NCBI GenBank assembly: GCA_016858145.1
Contig: JAEHOE010000131.1
Coordinates: 124,001-188,000 of the forward strand
Direction of reading: 5' to 3'
DNA length: 64,000 nt
Source: Edaphochlamys debaryana
Taxonomy: Eukaryota; Chlorophyta; Chlorophyceae; Chlamydomonadales
Below the pieces are notes generated by a model. It was given only the letters and a program-made list of their open reading frames with translations, made no database searches and had not been told where the DNA came from. Position numbers and translations under genes: made by a program. Of the stretch, positions 23,412-37,200 are shown piece after piece (positions within the stretch are counted from its first letter, which is position 1; each line of letters starts with the position of its first letter).

Positions 23412-24833
23412 GGGAGCCTGGCGGGCTCATAGCTAGGTGGTATGCCGTACATCCGGATCCGAATCAGATCCAGAGACCAGGTGTGCCTTAGACCGTATTT
23501 AGATTACATGTCTTTGGACAATGACCGGCCAACGGGGTGTGGGACGCTGAGGTGAGGTGAGGGGTCAGTCGGCGGGGGCAGGGGCAGGGCAGCGGGCGGG
23601 GTCCGCGAGTGGGGCGCAGCGGGTGGCTCGCCGGCTGCGTGCGGCTTTAAGAACTGGGGCGGGCTGTAGGGCTCTAGGCGCTCGTAGGTCTCAGCGGTGC
23701 TTGGAGAAGGCCTCGTGAAGGGGCCCCTCGGGGGGCGCGCTAGGGGCCGTGGGGAGCCTGGACGGGGCGGGGTCTGAGCTGACCCTTGCTCCAAGGCAGG
23801 GTCAGCTTGGCAGCGCTGGCGCAAGCGGGAAGGCGTCAGAAATGTCTGAGGGTGCCCCCAGGGGCAGTTAGGCCGGAGGGGATTGGCGGAGAGAACTCGG
23901 GCTCCTCCTCCGTCCGCCAGGGTCCTCCCCGTGCCCGCACTGCCCCCTGCCCGCCTTGCAACGCCATCAACTTGGGGCTGGGAACAGTGACACCTAAGCG
24001 GGACAGCGGAGGCAAGCTTGGGTCCGCTGGCTAACTTGGGTTATTATTGATAACGGGGCGTAGTGCTGCGGTGACTGGCGTCGCATTATGTTGGCCGACG
24101 CAGAATGCCTGTGCCTGTGAACGGGGTCCGCTAACTTGGGTCCGCTGGCTGGCTGGACGAATATGGGCAAGGCAGGGCCGCTACTCGGGGGTGTGAGTGG
24201 CCAGAGCCACCAGGAATGCAATAGGCTCCTTCCCCACACGACGCCAGCCGCTTAGGGGTGGGAGGCTAGCACCGGGGCCGTGAGGCGGGCCGGGGCCGGA
24301 GGCGGGCTTGGCCAATCCCGCCGGCTGGACGAACACAATCGTGCCGTATCCCGTCGCATCGCCGTGGTTGCGGCCATCCAACCTCAGTAGCGCCCGCAGC
24401 CTGTACCGTCATGTGTTTATTCTACCCCTGACTTGTGCAGGGCTTGCGCGTGACGAACCCATTTCGATTTGGTGTGGGCTAAGTTGCAGAGAGAACGGCC
24501 TGTAGCCTTGTATACATCATTTGCTTTAACGTCAGTGCTCTGCCGTGCTGGGATGACGCCTGCTGGTGAAGATGCCGCTCAGAACGGTACGCCCGGAGCC
24601 GGTGGCAACGCACCATAGTGGCTATTGACGGTCAAATGTGTATGTCTACCACATTGAGCAGCTGGTGGGGCCGCTCGTGTGTGGTGTGCGCTCGCGGATT
24701 GCCGTTGAGCCGCGCATCTCTCGGCCCACGGGGCGCGCATTTGTAGCTCCGAAGGCGTAGGCATGAGCATCACATCAGCAGCAGGCCCTATCACGTTCGT
24801 GCCCTATCGCTGTCCGCCGACATTCCCGCAGGC
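23412..24833. other. Intergenic region, no supported gene
   Basis: Frames here are short and lack family similarity. A CCCGCAG acceptor-like sequence ends two bases before the ATG at 24834, so an upstream exon of the next gene may lie in this stretch. The phrase GGGTCCGCTGGCT recurs near 24020 and 24137. Confidence 0.4.
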
Positions 24834-26548
24834 ATGGCGGCATGTATCAGCGGTCCTCAGGCGTCCGACCCGGCGACGCTGACTCCACCCGCGTCCTTAC
24901 TCTTGATGGCACCGGTTACTGCAGCGGCGGCGGCGGCATCGACTGCCCCGGCCCCAGCGTGCCTCGGCAGCAGCCTCAGCTGGAAGGCACAGCCTGTGGG
25001 CGACGCCAGGACGGAGCCGCTGCCGTCGCCGCCGTCGCCATCAGTAGCAGCGGGTCGGCTGGCCACAGCCCCACCGCCGCAGGCGCTCGACTCCGCCGCG
25101 CCGGTGCTGCCGGCCGCCCCCGCTCTATCAGCAGCGGGCGGCACAGACCCGTCGTCTGTCAGCCGTGCGGCTACCTTCGCATCGGCGCTGCTGCCCCGGG
25201 CCAGTGCGACCCCGGGGCCTTGGATCCAGCAGGATCTGGCGGGCGGTATGGACGCCTGGATCCAGGAGCACTTTGGCTTGAGCTTTGAAGCCGGCGAGGT
25301 TGCTGACGTGGCGGGTAGCACCCGCACCGGTACAGCGCTTGTGGATTGGGCGCCCGAACCCTCTAGGGCTCCTCAGGCCCCAAAACCGCAAACTGCTGCG
25401 GCCGTCGAGGAGTACGCCGCTGCCAGCCGTCCGCTGCAACAGCTGCTCCCGCCGGAAGCCCCCACGGGTAGCACGCGTTCCCTATTCGAGAAGGCGGGAG
25501 CGGTTTGGCTGGCACCAGGGCCAATGCTCCAGAGCACCGCAGTGACACGCGCCGAGGGCGTTGCCCGTGGCTTGGCTGCCGGCCCCTGCGCCTGGGACGG
25601 CGGAGTGGCGGAGGACGCCCGCCTCACCGTGGGCGGCAGGAGGGCGACGGCCCTGCAGGCCTGGGCGCGTGATGCCCTGCCGGTGTGGGATGCCGGCTCG
25701 GCGCTGGACTGTGGGGGCGGAGCGGGGAGGGGAGGCAGGGGCGTCAGCTCATACTTCCTGGCTGAGGGAGGTGCGGAAATCGCACCTGGAGGCGCTTCGC
25801 CGCGGGTCCCCGTCGCAGCGGGGAGACCGGATGCAGAGCTGTTCCTGTGCTTGGATGCGCCGGTGAGTGTGTTTGCGTCACGAAGGAAGGACTGGAGCAG
25901 GTCTAGTCGGCCGCGAGGTTCTGTCCTCGGATGCCCCGCTAGCCCACCTCCCAAGCCTCGGGCCACTGAAGCATGCCGCTCCTGCCCCGCTCATTCCGCC
26001 GGCAGCGCCTTTGCTGCAGCCCCGGGATCCCGCCGACCTCTTCCTCCACGCCTGGGCCCGGAGCGGGCCCGGGTGTCCTGAGGTCTTCCTCCACGCCTGG
26101 GCCCGGAGTGGGCCCGGGGGCCCCAAGCCCTGGGCCAGGGGCTGCCCGCTGTACCAGCGGCAGCAGCAGCCCTTGCAGCGCCTTGTGCGGGCGCCTCCAT
26201 GTCACCGACTGCAGCAGCAGCAGCGCTGCCGCAGTGCTCCTTCTGACTGCAGCCTCCAGGAGCAACGACGATTCGGCTTCCCGGCCGCTCGAGCCGCAGC
26301 ACGCATCGCAGCAGCACTTGCGCTCGGCAGCAGAGGCCGCACGGCACGACACGGATGGAGGCGACGCGTTCGTGGTGCTGCCTAGGGCCGGCCCCTCGCC
26401 GCTGCTCCAGGCGGTTTTCGACCTGATGCCGCCGGCGCCCCCACATGGGGGCCACAGGGGCGCTCGGCGGCAGGGCGGAAGTGCTCCCAGCCCCGCGGCT
26501 GACGGGCTGCTGGGCGGCGACGGGGTGATTGATACGGCCCATGGCTGA
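24834..26548 (+). CDS. Hypothetical protein, two or more exons
   Basis: A frame from ATG 24834 runs 343 codons to a donor at 25863 (GCGCCG|GTGAGT). An in-phase acceptor at 26003-26005 gives a second exon 26006-26548 ending in TGA. The first exon has an Ala/Pro-rich start, then a more ordered-looking region (WIQQDLAGGMDAWIQEHFGL; AVEEYAAASRPLQQLLPP; DAELFLCLDAP). The second exon is Ser/Pro/Gly-rich and ends in DAFVVLPRAGPSPLLQAVFD. I do not recognise a family. The acceptor choice is uncertain because another frame is also open after the CAG at 26017-26019. The CAG just before the ATG leaves open that this is an internal exon. Confidence 0.45.
26038..26127 (+). repeat. Two-copy 45-bp tandem duplication
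   Basis: The phrase TCTTCCTCCACGCCTGGGCC with its downstream CGGAG and GGGCCCGGG context occurs at about 26039 and again 45 bases later. In the chosen frame it gives a repeated SSSTPGPG-type peptide. The period keeps the reading frame. Confidence 0.8.
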
Positions 26549-27328
26549 GTCGTGCGTGCGGCGCTTTGTTACGGGGCCACCTGCCAGGCTTGCCGCGTCC
26601 CAGCCGCGTCCCAGCGGCGAGATGACTAGCAGTGCTGGGGCCAACAGGCAAGGGCTGCCCCTACCTGTGCGCGCCGCTGTTTCCGTGCGTTGCGTGCACA
26701 TGTTAGTTGTATGGGGAAAGTACCGGTATTGTTGGGCATGACATTCTCTGTCTTCCAAGGTCATTGGAGGCCAGGGTGCGTTGTCGAGTAAGATTTGAGG
26801 CAACAACTTGGGCTGTTGTACGACGCTGCGATACCGGTAGCCTGATCCTCATTCAATCTTCAACTTCAATGGGTATGTACACCGAATGCACAAGTAGTGA
26901 AGGTTGCCGGGCTTTGTCTTTCTGATTCTGATCAGAACTGGTACGGCGGGAGTCTGCCTGTCCTGTATGCGCCGCGCACTGGGGAGGTTATTGCCGTAAT
27001 GGTTATTCGTGAACGGTGTGCGTCCTTCTGCTCAACTGCAAGCTGCGGCATTGCTCACACACTGTGCCGTGAAGCACAACTCTTATGCATTGTTGAGGGC
27101 CGCAGCGAAAGGGCCGAAACGAACCTCATGTCTTGTGTGCTGTGGGAGGGGAGGCACTGTGCAAAGGTCCATGGGGGTTGGGTCACACTGAAGGAGTGGG
27201 GTCGGCAATTCCGCTGGGCTGAATGTGTCGAACGGTGCGAACGGTTGGGTGGTTCATATTGAAGGGTGGCCGGGTGCAGCGGGCTACGGCGTGGCGCCCT
27301 CAAGCGGTGCGGTGGGGCGGAGGCCCGG

Positions 27329-27333
27329 TGTAA
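27329..27333 (+). terminator. Candidate TGTAA polyadenylation signal
   Basis: TGTAA is the usual volvocine poly(A) signal. This copy lies about 780 bases after the stop of the gene at 24834-26548. A single pentamer is weak evidence. Confidence 0.25.
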
Positions 27334-27731
27334 CGGTAGGATTCCTGCCCAGGCATCAACCAGTGCACAGTACCTCTTGTTACACCCGGGGACTCAGGGA
27401 GTGGGGGGGGGGTATTGGCGCGTCAGGACTGGACGTGGGCAAGATTGCGCATTGATCGGGTATACGGTACCCGACGGGGGGGGACGGTTTGATGCGAGGA
27501 TGGATTGAGGCAGCTGTCTTGCCCGGGGGCCGAGGCGTGCCCTGGTGCCGGGAGATGGGGCGCTTCGGGGCTTGGGCCCCACAGCCTGCTCTCGAGTACT
27601 GCCCTTTGCTTGCCTGCCTTGGGGGTTGGGGCAGCCACCCCGCGTCCCAAGTATGGCAACGCCATTCCATGGGTGGCCCGACTCCTGCTACTCGGTCCTG
27701 CATCCCCCCCGTCTCCTTGCGCCAACTTGAC

Positions 27732-27736
27732 TTACA
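27732..27736 (-). terminator. Candidate TGTAA polyadenylation signal
   Basis: TTACA on the plus strand reads TGTAA on the minus strand, about 540 bases after the stop of the Vps62-like gene. That distance fits the long 3' UTRs usual in these algae. Confidence 0.3.
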
Positions 27737-28275
27737 TGCGGAGTCCTCGGTGTTCACGTGAAGGACCCCCGCAGTGCGCCTGTCTTTAGAAATGCACCCT
27801 TGAGCCTTGACCCAGTCTGCACATGAATATGGCGGGCGTCAGGCCATAAGCCCCCTCATTGTTATATATCCGTCAGCCCCACGCCCTGCGCCACGAACAT
27901 TCAGGGCTCCCGTTTCTGTTGCTGGTGCAAGCGGCACACACGACGCGTCCGCTATCCTCGTACCCGGTACTCATACCCTGCTCCTCATGCCAGCCCAACC
28001 ACTCGGTGATGTCACGCATACCGCATGCGGCAGCTTCCTCACATGCAGACGCAACTCCCCGCTTACTATCTCCTGGCCACTCCACAAGTGTTAGCGCTCA
28101 CACGCCATCCACACCCTCCATCCACAGCCCCAACGCTCCCAAGCGAGCTCCGCTACAACCCCACAGCTATCACGGTTGTTGATATGTACCGCTTGCGGGT
28201 GCTCGCTACATGCACGCAGGTTCTCCACAAGGCTTGCAGAGCCCTGCCGCGTCCATCACCGCCCGCTTGAAGTGC

Positions 28276-31200
28276 TCAGACACGATCGGCACCCGCCTGG
28301 CCAGGCGAATCGCTCCCGCTGCCCCCCTCCCCAGCCGGCGCTATCGTGGCCCCCACCATTGCCGGCGCCGACGCGTGCAACTCTCCCTTGGAGCCCCCTT
28401 TGCCGCCGCCCTTGCCCCCGTTCTCACTGCCCTTGCCCTCGGCCCCGTGGAGCTCCGACGGCACCCGGCTCCGGCGCTTGAGCGGGCCCCACGACAGCCA
28501 CGACTTGCTCGCGCCCGAGGCCCCCTGCACTCGCTCCCGCTCCTCCTCCTCGATCTCCGCCATGGCGGCTGTGATGGCGGCGCCCGCCCGCATGGCCACG
28601 TAGGACGTGGAGGCAAGCACTGGGGGGGGGGAGGGGGCCGAGGGGGACGGAAGGAAAAGAAGGGGGAGGGAGGGGATGTGAGAGGGTTGACATGGCGTAG
28701 GGCCCGCATGGGCACGTAGGGCGTGGAGGCAAGTGGCCGAGGGGGCAGTGGAGGTAAGGAGACGGGCAGTAAGAAATAGTTGTGAACGGCTTGAAGAGGA
28801 CGCTTCCCGACCCTTCCACAGGTGTGCGCCCAGCCCCTGCCTCAGGGGCCCCCTTCCCAGCTGTCCCTGGACCCTCCTCCGCTCCCCCTCCCCCCCTCCC
28901 CCCCGCCCCCTCACCTAGGAACATGGCCTGCGCCATGAGCAGCAGCATGGCGCCGTACTCCAGGAAGTCCACGTGCAGGTCGGACCACATGGCACAGAGA
29001 TTGACCAGATCTGCGCCGCACATCTGGTAGATTTGGTGGCAAGGGGCGGGGCAGGGCACGGGGGTGGGTGCGCAGGGGGTGGCAGCGGTTAGCTGGCATG
29101 GGAGCAATGCCCGGGTTCAGCAGTATATGTGGAGGGCACCAAGTTACGGATTCGGGGCTGGGGGCAACTGAGAGAAAGCCCCCCGCACAGCCTTGGCATG
29201 CAAGGAAAGCATCTTACCGTTCCATTGTTGCCCAGCTTCCTAAGCCCAATATTGGAGAGATCAATGCAGACGTCTGGAGAGAAGGACACCTTGGAAAAAA
29301 GCCTGAGCGCATGCAACGGGTGGAAAACGGGCGGGCAGGCGGTACGGCATTTGCACGTGAGAACGTCAGGGGCGGGAGCCCTGGAGCGAGCGAGCGAGCG
29401 GGGCCCGTGAGCCGCTTAGCATGCACAGCACAGCTCGTGATTGCCGAGCGCAGCACGCAACCCCGTGTGTTGCAGGGGTCCGGCAGCGTACGACACAGGC
29501 CGTAGGGGCAACGGCCACGCATGGGCGGTTGACTCACAGGGCCACGGCATTGTTGCAGACCTGTACGGCAGGCGGCGGAGGCGCATGCGTGAGGTGGCGG
29601 CCGTACAGTATCTTGCCGTGGCAGATGTGGCAAGCAAGCAGTGCACTGCCGTACGGCTCAGTGTGGTATGGTACGGCACACGCCTCACCTGCTCCACGCC
29701 GTAACGTGCCACCCACAGCACCATGCCGAATGCGAAAAGCAACATGGTCACCTGGGAGGGAGGACGCGAGCCAGGGCCCAGGGGTGAGTCACGCGAGTTC
29801 AACTATATGAGCCAGCGCAGAAGCTGCCATCTACATCTTCCCCTGTCGTCACCTGCTGGTTATATGGTCGCCCGCCCACAGCCCCCGCCACCCGCCACCA
29901 CCGCCCCTCACGTTCAACCCAGCACACATGCCCCACGCCCTTCCCAGTCCCATCTTCCCATAACACCTTACTCCGCGCACTCCCAGCCGCCACCACCGCT
30001 GCCCGCTTCCGGTCATCCCAACCCCCGTCCTCACGTTCATCTCGATCGTCAGCAGCCCCGCCAGTACGGCATGCGCCCGCCAGGAGCTGCGCATTGACTC
30101 CAGGGTGGGCGCCGCGGGGCCGCAGCAGCGGCACAGCTGCGGCACGGGCAGGGGTGGGGGTGGGTGGGGGGAAATCGGGTGATGACGGGAGGGTGCGGTT
30201 AGGGCGAGGGGTGTACCACTAGGGGGGTGAGGGTGGGATCAAGTGGGGTCTAGGGGTCAAGGGTCTTGGCAGGCAGAGCAGGGCCTAGCTAGGGTGATAG
30301 GGGCTGTTTGTGTGTTAGCCGAGGAAACTCAATCGCGGCAGGAAGCCGGCCGGCCCTGGTGTGGCTGCTTCCCCTTTGCAACCGGCGCCCGCTCGGGGAT
30401 GCCCTTTGCAGCTGAGTCTCCTCGACCACGCCCTGTTCCGCTCCCGGAGGGCCCCGACCCGACCCAGCCACCCCCCACCCACCCCGCTGGCGGTGGGGCG
30501 GATGAAGAGCGCCGTGAACACCACCAGCAGTCCCACGAATCCGAAGATCACGAACACGGCAATGATAGCGTTGTTGATGGTCTGCAAAGGGGCGGGGATG
30601 CGGGGCCACCGGGAGTGCAACGCAGGCTCAGCACGGAGCGGCGTTAGTTCCCCAGGGCGGACGTGGGCAAGGCCGCCCCAATGGTCAACCCTTCCACCGT
30701 TTAGGCCCAGGCCCAGGCCCAGCCCTCGCCCAGGCCCAGGCCCATCCCAGGCCCATGCTCAGGCCGTACGGGCCCAGGCCCACCGTCCAGATGCTGTTGG
30801 GCACCACTCGGTTGAGAGCCGTGGTCACGTCCTGTCCAAGGACGTAGGGTGACACAGGGACACAGTTACCGCACATTTGCCGTACAGTCACTCCCGTACT
30901 GCCGTACCACCACGGCCCCGTTGCACTTTGCGAGAGAGGTGCATGGGCATGGGCATGAGATCGCCAAAAAAAGCAGATGGGTTAACAGAGCTGCATCGAC
31001 ACCAACAGAGGTTGATCGGCAGGGAGGATGCGGGGGCGCCTGTGCGGTTGGGGGGCAGGGGACCGCCCTCGGCCGCTCACACAGGCACGCTGCCCCCCTC
31101 ACCGCGATTCCGATTGCGCCCAGCACCACTCCACAGATGTAGCAGGCCAGGCCCACACAGATCCACACCACCAGCCTGGCGTTGGGGGCAGCGGGGGATG

Positions 31201-34200
31201 GGGTGGGAGGATGGTGTCAGGAAGAGCGTGTGCGTGTGCGTGTGTTTGGTAAGCCAGGCCAAGCCCGCGCAGACCCAAACCCCACCAGCCTGGAGGGCGC
31301 GGGGGGCGGCGGGGGGCGGCGGGGGGCGGCGGGGAGCGGGGGGTGGAGGGAAGGTGGAAGGGTGGGGGGGCCCGCGCGGGAGGCCAACAATCAATATCGG
31401 GGAGCAAGCCAGCGGGTTCCGTGCATGGTCGACGGCTCCTGCCACAAAGCGGGCCGCCCCCACGTCCCCAAACCCATTCGATGGAGACCAGGGCGACCAT
31501 CCTCGCCACCACGGACCACCGGTGCTGCAACCACCCCCCTGCCCCCATCCCCTTCCCTGGCCCCATCCCCTGCCCTGCCCCCCATACCCCCATCCCCGAC
31601 CCCCCCCCCGCCGCTCACAGGTAAGGCTGCACGACCGAGGCGTTGAAGGCGTGCAGGATGAGCTTGTGGGACACACGCATGTAGTTCAGCGTGGGGCTGA
31701 CGCCCGCGCCCGCGCCCTCGCTTGTCGGGCCGCCGGGCTCTCCACCACCGCCCCCAGCGTGATCGCCAGCCGCGGCGTGGGCCTCCAGGGCGGGCTGCCG
31801 CTTGGACATGGCGCGGGCGCTGGCCTTCTTGTCGGCGGTCTTGCGTAATACCTCGTCCAGCAGTTCCGTGTAGACGTTGTCCTCAGCGGCTGAGTTGCCG
31901 CGGACCTGACAAGAGGGAGGGGGGCAGGGGGGGTGTAAGGGTAAGGGTAAGGGCAAGGGGCGAAGGGGAGGGTGGTACGGGCACAAGGGTGGTCACGCTC
32001 ACCACCACGAAGGGCAGCACCATAGGACAACTGTATGTAACTGTATCTGTACAACACGCACCATGCACCGCACGTGGCTCAACGCGTCACGCACCGCACG
32101 CATGTCTTGCTCCGCACGCTCACCATCATGATGGGCAGCACTATGTTGCAACACGCACCATGCACCGCACACGGCTCAACACGTCATGCACCGCACGCGT
32201 CTCAGCACGTCACGCTCCGCACGCACGTCACGCTCACCATCATGATGGGCAGCACCATGGCGAAGCACACGATGGAGGAGGCCAGGATGAGGCCCGTGAT
32301 GGCGCCAAGGAAGTTGGCCAGGTTGGTGTGGTGGAAGCCGCGGATGCCCTGGGGGTGGGGGTGGGGGTGGGGCCGGGGCACAGGAGGAGGGCAGGGGCAT
32401 GTTTGGCTCTCTGGGAGGGGTAGGAGGGTAGTGAGGTGGGTGTGGTGGGAGCCGCGGATACCGTGGTGGTAAGAACATAGTGTCAAAGTACGTGGGTGCA
32501 GGCCATGTGCGAAAGCCGGGGAAACGTACCGTTAGCGTGGCGGAGAGCCGGCTCTACGGGAGCTCAAAGCCCGGACCCCCGACCTAATCACACAGTGCGT
32601 GTGCCCAACAGTCGGCTGTGCGAGGGCGTGCAGCGTGGCCCGCAACTCAGCATGCCAGATCCATGCCAGATACATGCCAGATCCATGCTGCCCGCTCACA
32701 CGCCAGGCGCCGGTGGGTGCGGGCCCCGCCCATTCCACCCCAATCCCACCCCCACCACAACCCACCGCATCAGTCGTGACGATTGGGCCCGCAAAGGGGC
32801 AGAGCCCGTCAAAGGTCATGCGAATGGGTCCGAACCGAAACTCCTCCCACAGCGGCGACGGTCGCTCCATCTCCCACATGTGTGTGAACGCGCGGCGCCA
32901 CAGCGGGCCCGTCACTGTGTTGCCCTCGGCCGCCGCCCTGGGCAGGAGCAGGGGGAGGGAGGGGACAAGAGCGGGGCTCGGGGGAGGGACAGGGCAGCGA
33001 CGGCGACGAGGGGGAGGGAGGAAGGGAGGGGTGAGCGCGCGCGGGGGTCGGGCGAAAGAAAGGGCATCGACGGAGGAGGGGGGGAAGGGGTAGAGGCGGT
33101 GGCGGTACCCGGGCTGGTCTGTGAGCGCCACATAGGGCGGAACGCACAGGACGCAAACCCCAGCCCGGGCCCAACCAGGGCCAGCCCAGCCCAGTCCGGG
33201 CCCAGCTCACGTAAAGTTCATGGCGGTCCAGTCTGACCCCATAGGCCGCACAAACAGGTCCTGTCAGGGGGGGTAGGGGTGGAGGGGGGCCGTGAGGCAA
33301 GTCACAGCCCGGTCGACCTCTGCAGCGGCAAATGGCTTGTGCATGACGACTGCAGTGATGCAGGTTATCTGCAGCCCTACTCAAGTCTTCTTTCCTGCCC
33401 CCACATAGCATTCCCCTCATCCTCCCCTCCCCCCAACCGCCCGGCCTCCCCCACCAGCATGTGGTAGATAGGCCGGGTTGTGGAGCCCCTACGGTCCCTT
33501 GCTACCCCTCTTTCCCCCCACCAAACAGCTCTGGCTTCCAGTTTGTTCAGTTCCTCCCCTCTTCTTCCCCCCTCCCTCTCCTCCCCCCCTATTCCCCAAG
33601 GCCTCGCCTCCGCCCCCTCCCTCTCACCAGCATGTAGTAGGCCGGGTTCAGGGTGGTACATGGCACTCGGGAGGAGATGTTGTTGCCGAAGCAGGTGAGC
33701 ACGCGGGGCGAGGACGTGGTGATGGTGGCACCCCAGATGCCTGCGGGCGCATGCAGGTGGGGGTGGGGCAGGTTTGGGTGGGAGCAGGGGCCATGCGGGC
33801 AGGGGGCCTGCACGGATTGAGGAGTGCATTCCCTCGCCAAGAAGGCTGGCGCACGGACCGCACACCGCACGGGCCGCACAGCACGGGCCACACAGCGCAC
33901 CGGCCGCACAGCACTAATCGAACACCGCAATGGCTGCACACCACAGACTGCACACCGCACGGGTCGCACAGCACGAATTGCACACTGCACAGGGCGCACA
34001 GCACGGGCCACACATCGCACCGGCCGCACAGCACAAGCCGAACACCGCAATGGCTGCACATCACGGATCGCACACCGCACAGGCTGCACAGCACAAGCCT
34101 TGGCTAGCGGACAACATGGGGCCGCACCTGGGAACACCGCCCAGGCGTACTCGTTCCGCATTTGATCCAGGGTCATCTCTGCACCAGGTGCCAAGGGAGG

Positions 34201-37200
34201 GAGAGGGGCATTGCTCAGGCGATCCAGAGACAAGGGAATCCACTGTGAAGCCCCGTAGGGACCGTGCTCAGGGAGGGGAGGGGGGATGCTTAGGCATCCG
34301 GCCTTGAGGGGTGGTGACACGGACACAGGCCGACGCTGCTTTGGTCCCCGCTGGCCCAAGCTGGGGGTCCTGCTCTTGCCTGCAGCCGAGGGCGTCACCA
34401 CCGCCCTTACCGTTCAGGAAGGGCAGGAAGAGCGTGTTGTTCTCGTCGGGGTACAGCACGGGACCTTTCTTGTAGCGGTCTGCAGCAGCCGTAACGCCAC
34501 AGCGTGGCTTGTGAGTGGCGGGCGGACATGGGGTGGCATTGGCAGCTGCTCCCGACAGACCGCCGGACCTATGTGTACGCCCAAGAACGAATAGCTGAGG
34601 TCGTGCTCTGGGGCGGCAGCCGCTGAGGGCTGCGCTACGAGCTAAGACGCCACGGGAGCCCCCACCGAGCACCAGCGTTCTGTCCCGGCAACTCTGCCCA
34701 CCTGCGATGTAGACTCCGTCCATATTGAGGAGGAACGAGAGGCGTACCTGGGGGTCCGCCGGGGTCAGGGTCAGGGTCAGGGATCGAGGCAGCAGGAATG
34801 TGGGGCCGCGGCCACGGCTTTGGGCCACGGCCTTGGACTCCCCTCATGAGCTCATAAACCAGGGCTCAGTGCAGCACTTGCCTTCCCGGGGGTCAGCGTT
34901 CACGCACGCACGCATGCAGTCCCGATGCCCCGATGACGCACAGCACAGCACAGCATCCCTCGCACACGCTTCCTCGGCACAACAAGGAAAGACCTGTCCG
35001 CTTGGGTGTCTCCAAGCCAGCACCCTGACGTACCTCATACAAACACCAACGAGGTGCAGCGAAGCACCCCGAGAACATACTTCCTAGACAGGCTGTTCCA
35101 CACACGCTTCGTGTTGAGCTTCCTAGAGACCCCACCCCAGCACGCCCGAAAGCTAGGGTCTTAGACATGCCGTCCCAGCAACCCAACCCAGCATGCCCCA
35201 CACCTTGGCGTAAACGGTCAGCGGTGAAACGCCGCAACAACAAGCAAATAAGCCAAGCAGGGACACCCCTTGCACCCCAAAAGCCCCGCACACCTTGGCG
35301 TACACGAACAGCGGCGTCTCCTCGTGGTAGTTGGCGTGGGCGTACAGCCCCGCCATGGTGACCAGTCTCCGCACGCCCTTGGGGTCGGTCTGGGGGGAAG
35401 GGAGGGGCGTGGGGGGGCGTGGCGGGCCGGGGGTGGGGCGGGGTTGAGAGGACGGCAGGGGGAGGGGACGGGGGAGGGGACGGCTGGGCGGAGGACGCGC
35501 GTGCTCGTTGCGAGGAGGCGGCCCGTGATGCGGTCGCGGGGAGCCGCGTTGCGCAGGGGGGGATGGGAGGAAGCATGTAAGGCGTTTGGACGGCAGAGCA
35601 GAGTATACTCTGTCCGACCCAAGCTGAAAAGAAAGGCCCGTGCCCGAAGCAGCTCCCTCGACCGCGCCCTGAAGCTATCTAGAACCTCTACCTGAGCTCC
35701 TCCGCCCCCCTCGCCGCTGCGGGCACGTACCTCATACCGGCACTCGCCCGCATCGCAGTCGAAGTCGGGCAGCCAGCCGTGCTGGCTGTACTGCGCTCGG
35801 CGGATGGCGGATGCGGGGTCCTCCGCGTACAAGTCATCCTCGCAGACCCACACCTGCGGGAGTGGGGTTGGGTCGAGTTTACGTGGCGCGGTGGGGTGGG
35901 GCAGGGTGGGCTGGGAAGCGGTAACTGCTGTTGAGATGGGTTCTGCAGGCCGGTCCCTGGTACAGTAGTCCCCGCTGTGCCCCCGCCTCCCTCCTGTACA
36001 CCCCACACACCTTGAGGTGCTCTAGGTCGCCTGTGGTCCCGGGGAGCACACAGTAGGGACGGAGGGGCGGAGGGCCGGAGGGACGGAGGGGCGGAGGGAC
36101 GGAGTGAGGCAGGGCACGGACGAATGTAGCACGGGGGACACATGACCCAACCAGGGGGCGCGGGGAAGCATGTAAGCATGCCATGAGGGGGGGGCAGGAC
36201 ACGCGAGTATGCATTCAAGACGCGCTGGCTTTCCCCGCCGTCGCCCCAAGGCTCACCCTCGTGCCACCCGTCGGGGCACCTACGGAGAAGACGGAGAAGG
36301 GGCAGGACAGATCAGGACGGGGAAGATTAGGCCAAGGTCAGTGGGTGCCAAGACCGCTCTATGTGATGATGATTCCCCAGGCGGGCGCAGATCCATGCAC
36401 ACGCCTGCCCTTCACAGGGTTACACAAACCCGCCTCCCCTTCGTCGTGCCCGCTCGCCGCAGGAAACCCAACAGACGGAACCTCCAAAGCACAGGGCCCC
36501 CAGAAAAGCTCAGGGCCCAGGCCCAGGCGACCCACATGGCGTACTCGACGGCCTGGAACCTTCCGTCCACCTGCTCATGGGGCGAGATGGGCCCGGCGGG
36601 TCCCAGTGGGGCCTGGGTTAGGAAAGGTGGGAACGCGAGGCGGAAGCGGGGGACTGCAGAATCGCCTCTTCCCCACCCCGCCCTATCTCCATCCCCATCC
36701 CCATGCCCACCCCACCTGCGTCGCCACTAATTGATTACTGCATCCCTGCGCAAGGCAAGGCAGGAAGAGAAAGGACATTGCATGTTGACGGTGAAAAGCG
36801 GGTTGCTCTATGCTCCCCCTCGCCGCATGTCACAGGCGAAGGCAAGCTTGTCGGGGGAGGCATCGCCCGCTAGCAAATCCGCACCGGTTTCCTGTGCGCC
36901 TCTCTCCTCCCCGTCCTCCCTCCCGCCCGCCCGCCCGCGCCTCACGTTCCAGGGGTAGTAGTAGTTGTATGTGTAGACATAGGCATGGGGTACGGCGGCC
37001 CCCGTGCTCGGGTCCCGCGGCCGGAAGACTGCGGGTGCGGGTGCGGGAGGACATGTAGCGAAGAGGAGGAGGTTGAAGAGCCTTTGCTGCCGGGGGTGGA
37101 TACCCTCCCCTCCCCTCCCCCCTCCCTCACTCCCCTCCCCCCTCCCCTTCCCCCTCCCTCACTCCCCTCCCTTTTCCGCTCCCCCCCTTTCCGCTCCCCC

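Larger units (their letters stand above)
26549..28275. other. Intergenic region between converging genes
   Basis: The plus-strand gene ending at 26548 and the minus-strand gene ending at 28276 converge here, so the region should hold both 3' UTRs. Open frames at 27489-27790 lack codon-usage or family support. Nothing else was recognised. Confidence 0.45.

Noticed and set aside
33838..34110. Repeated GCACAGCAC words resembling a CRISPR-like array
   Set aside because: Units are variable, there are no unique spacers of constant length, and the array lies in a nuclear intron. It is a minisatellite.
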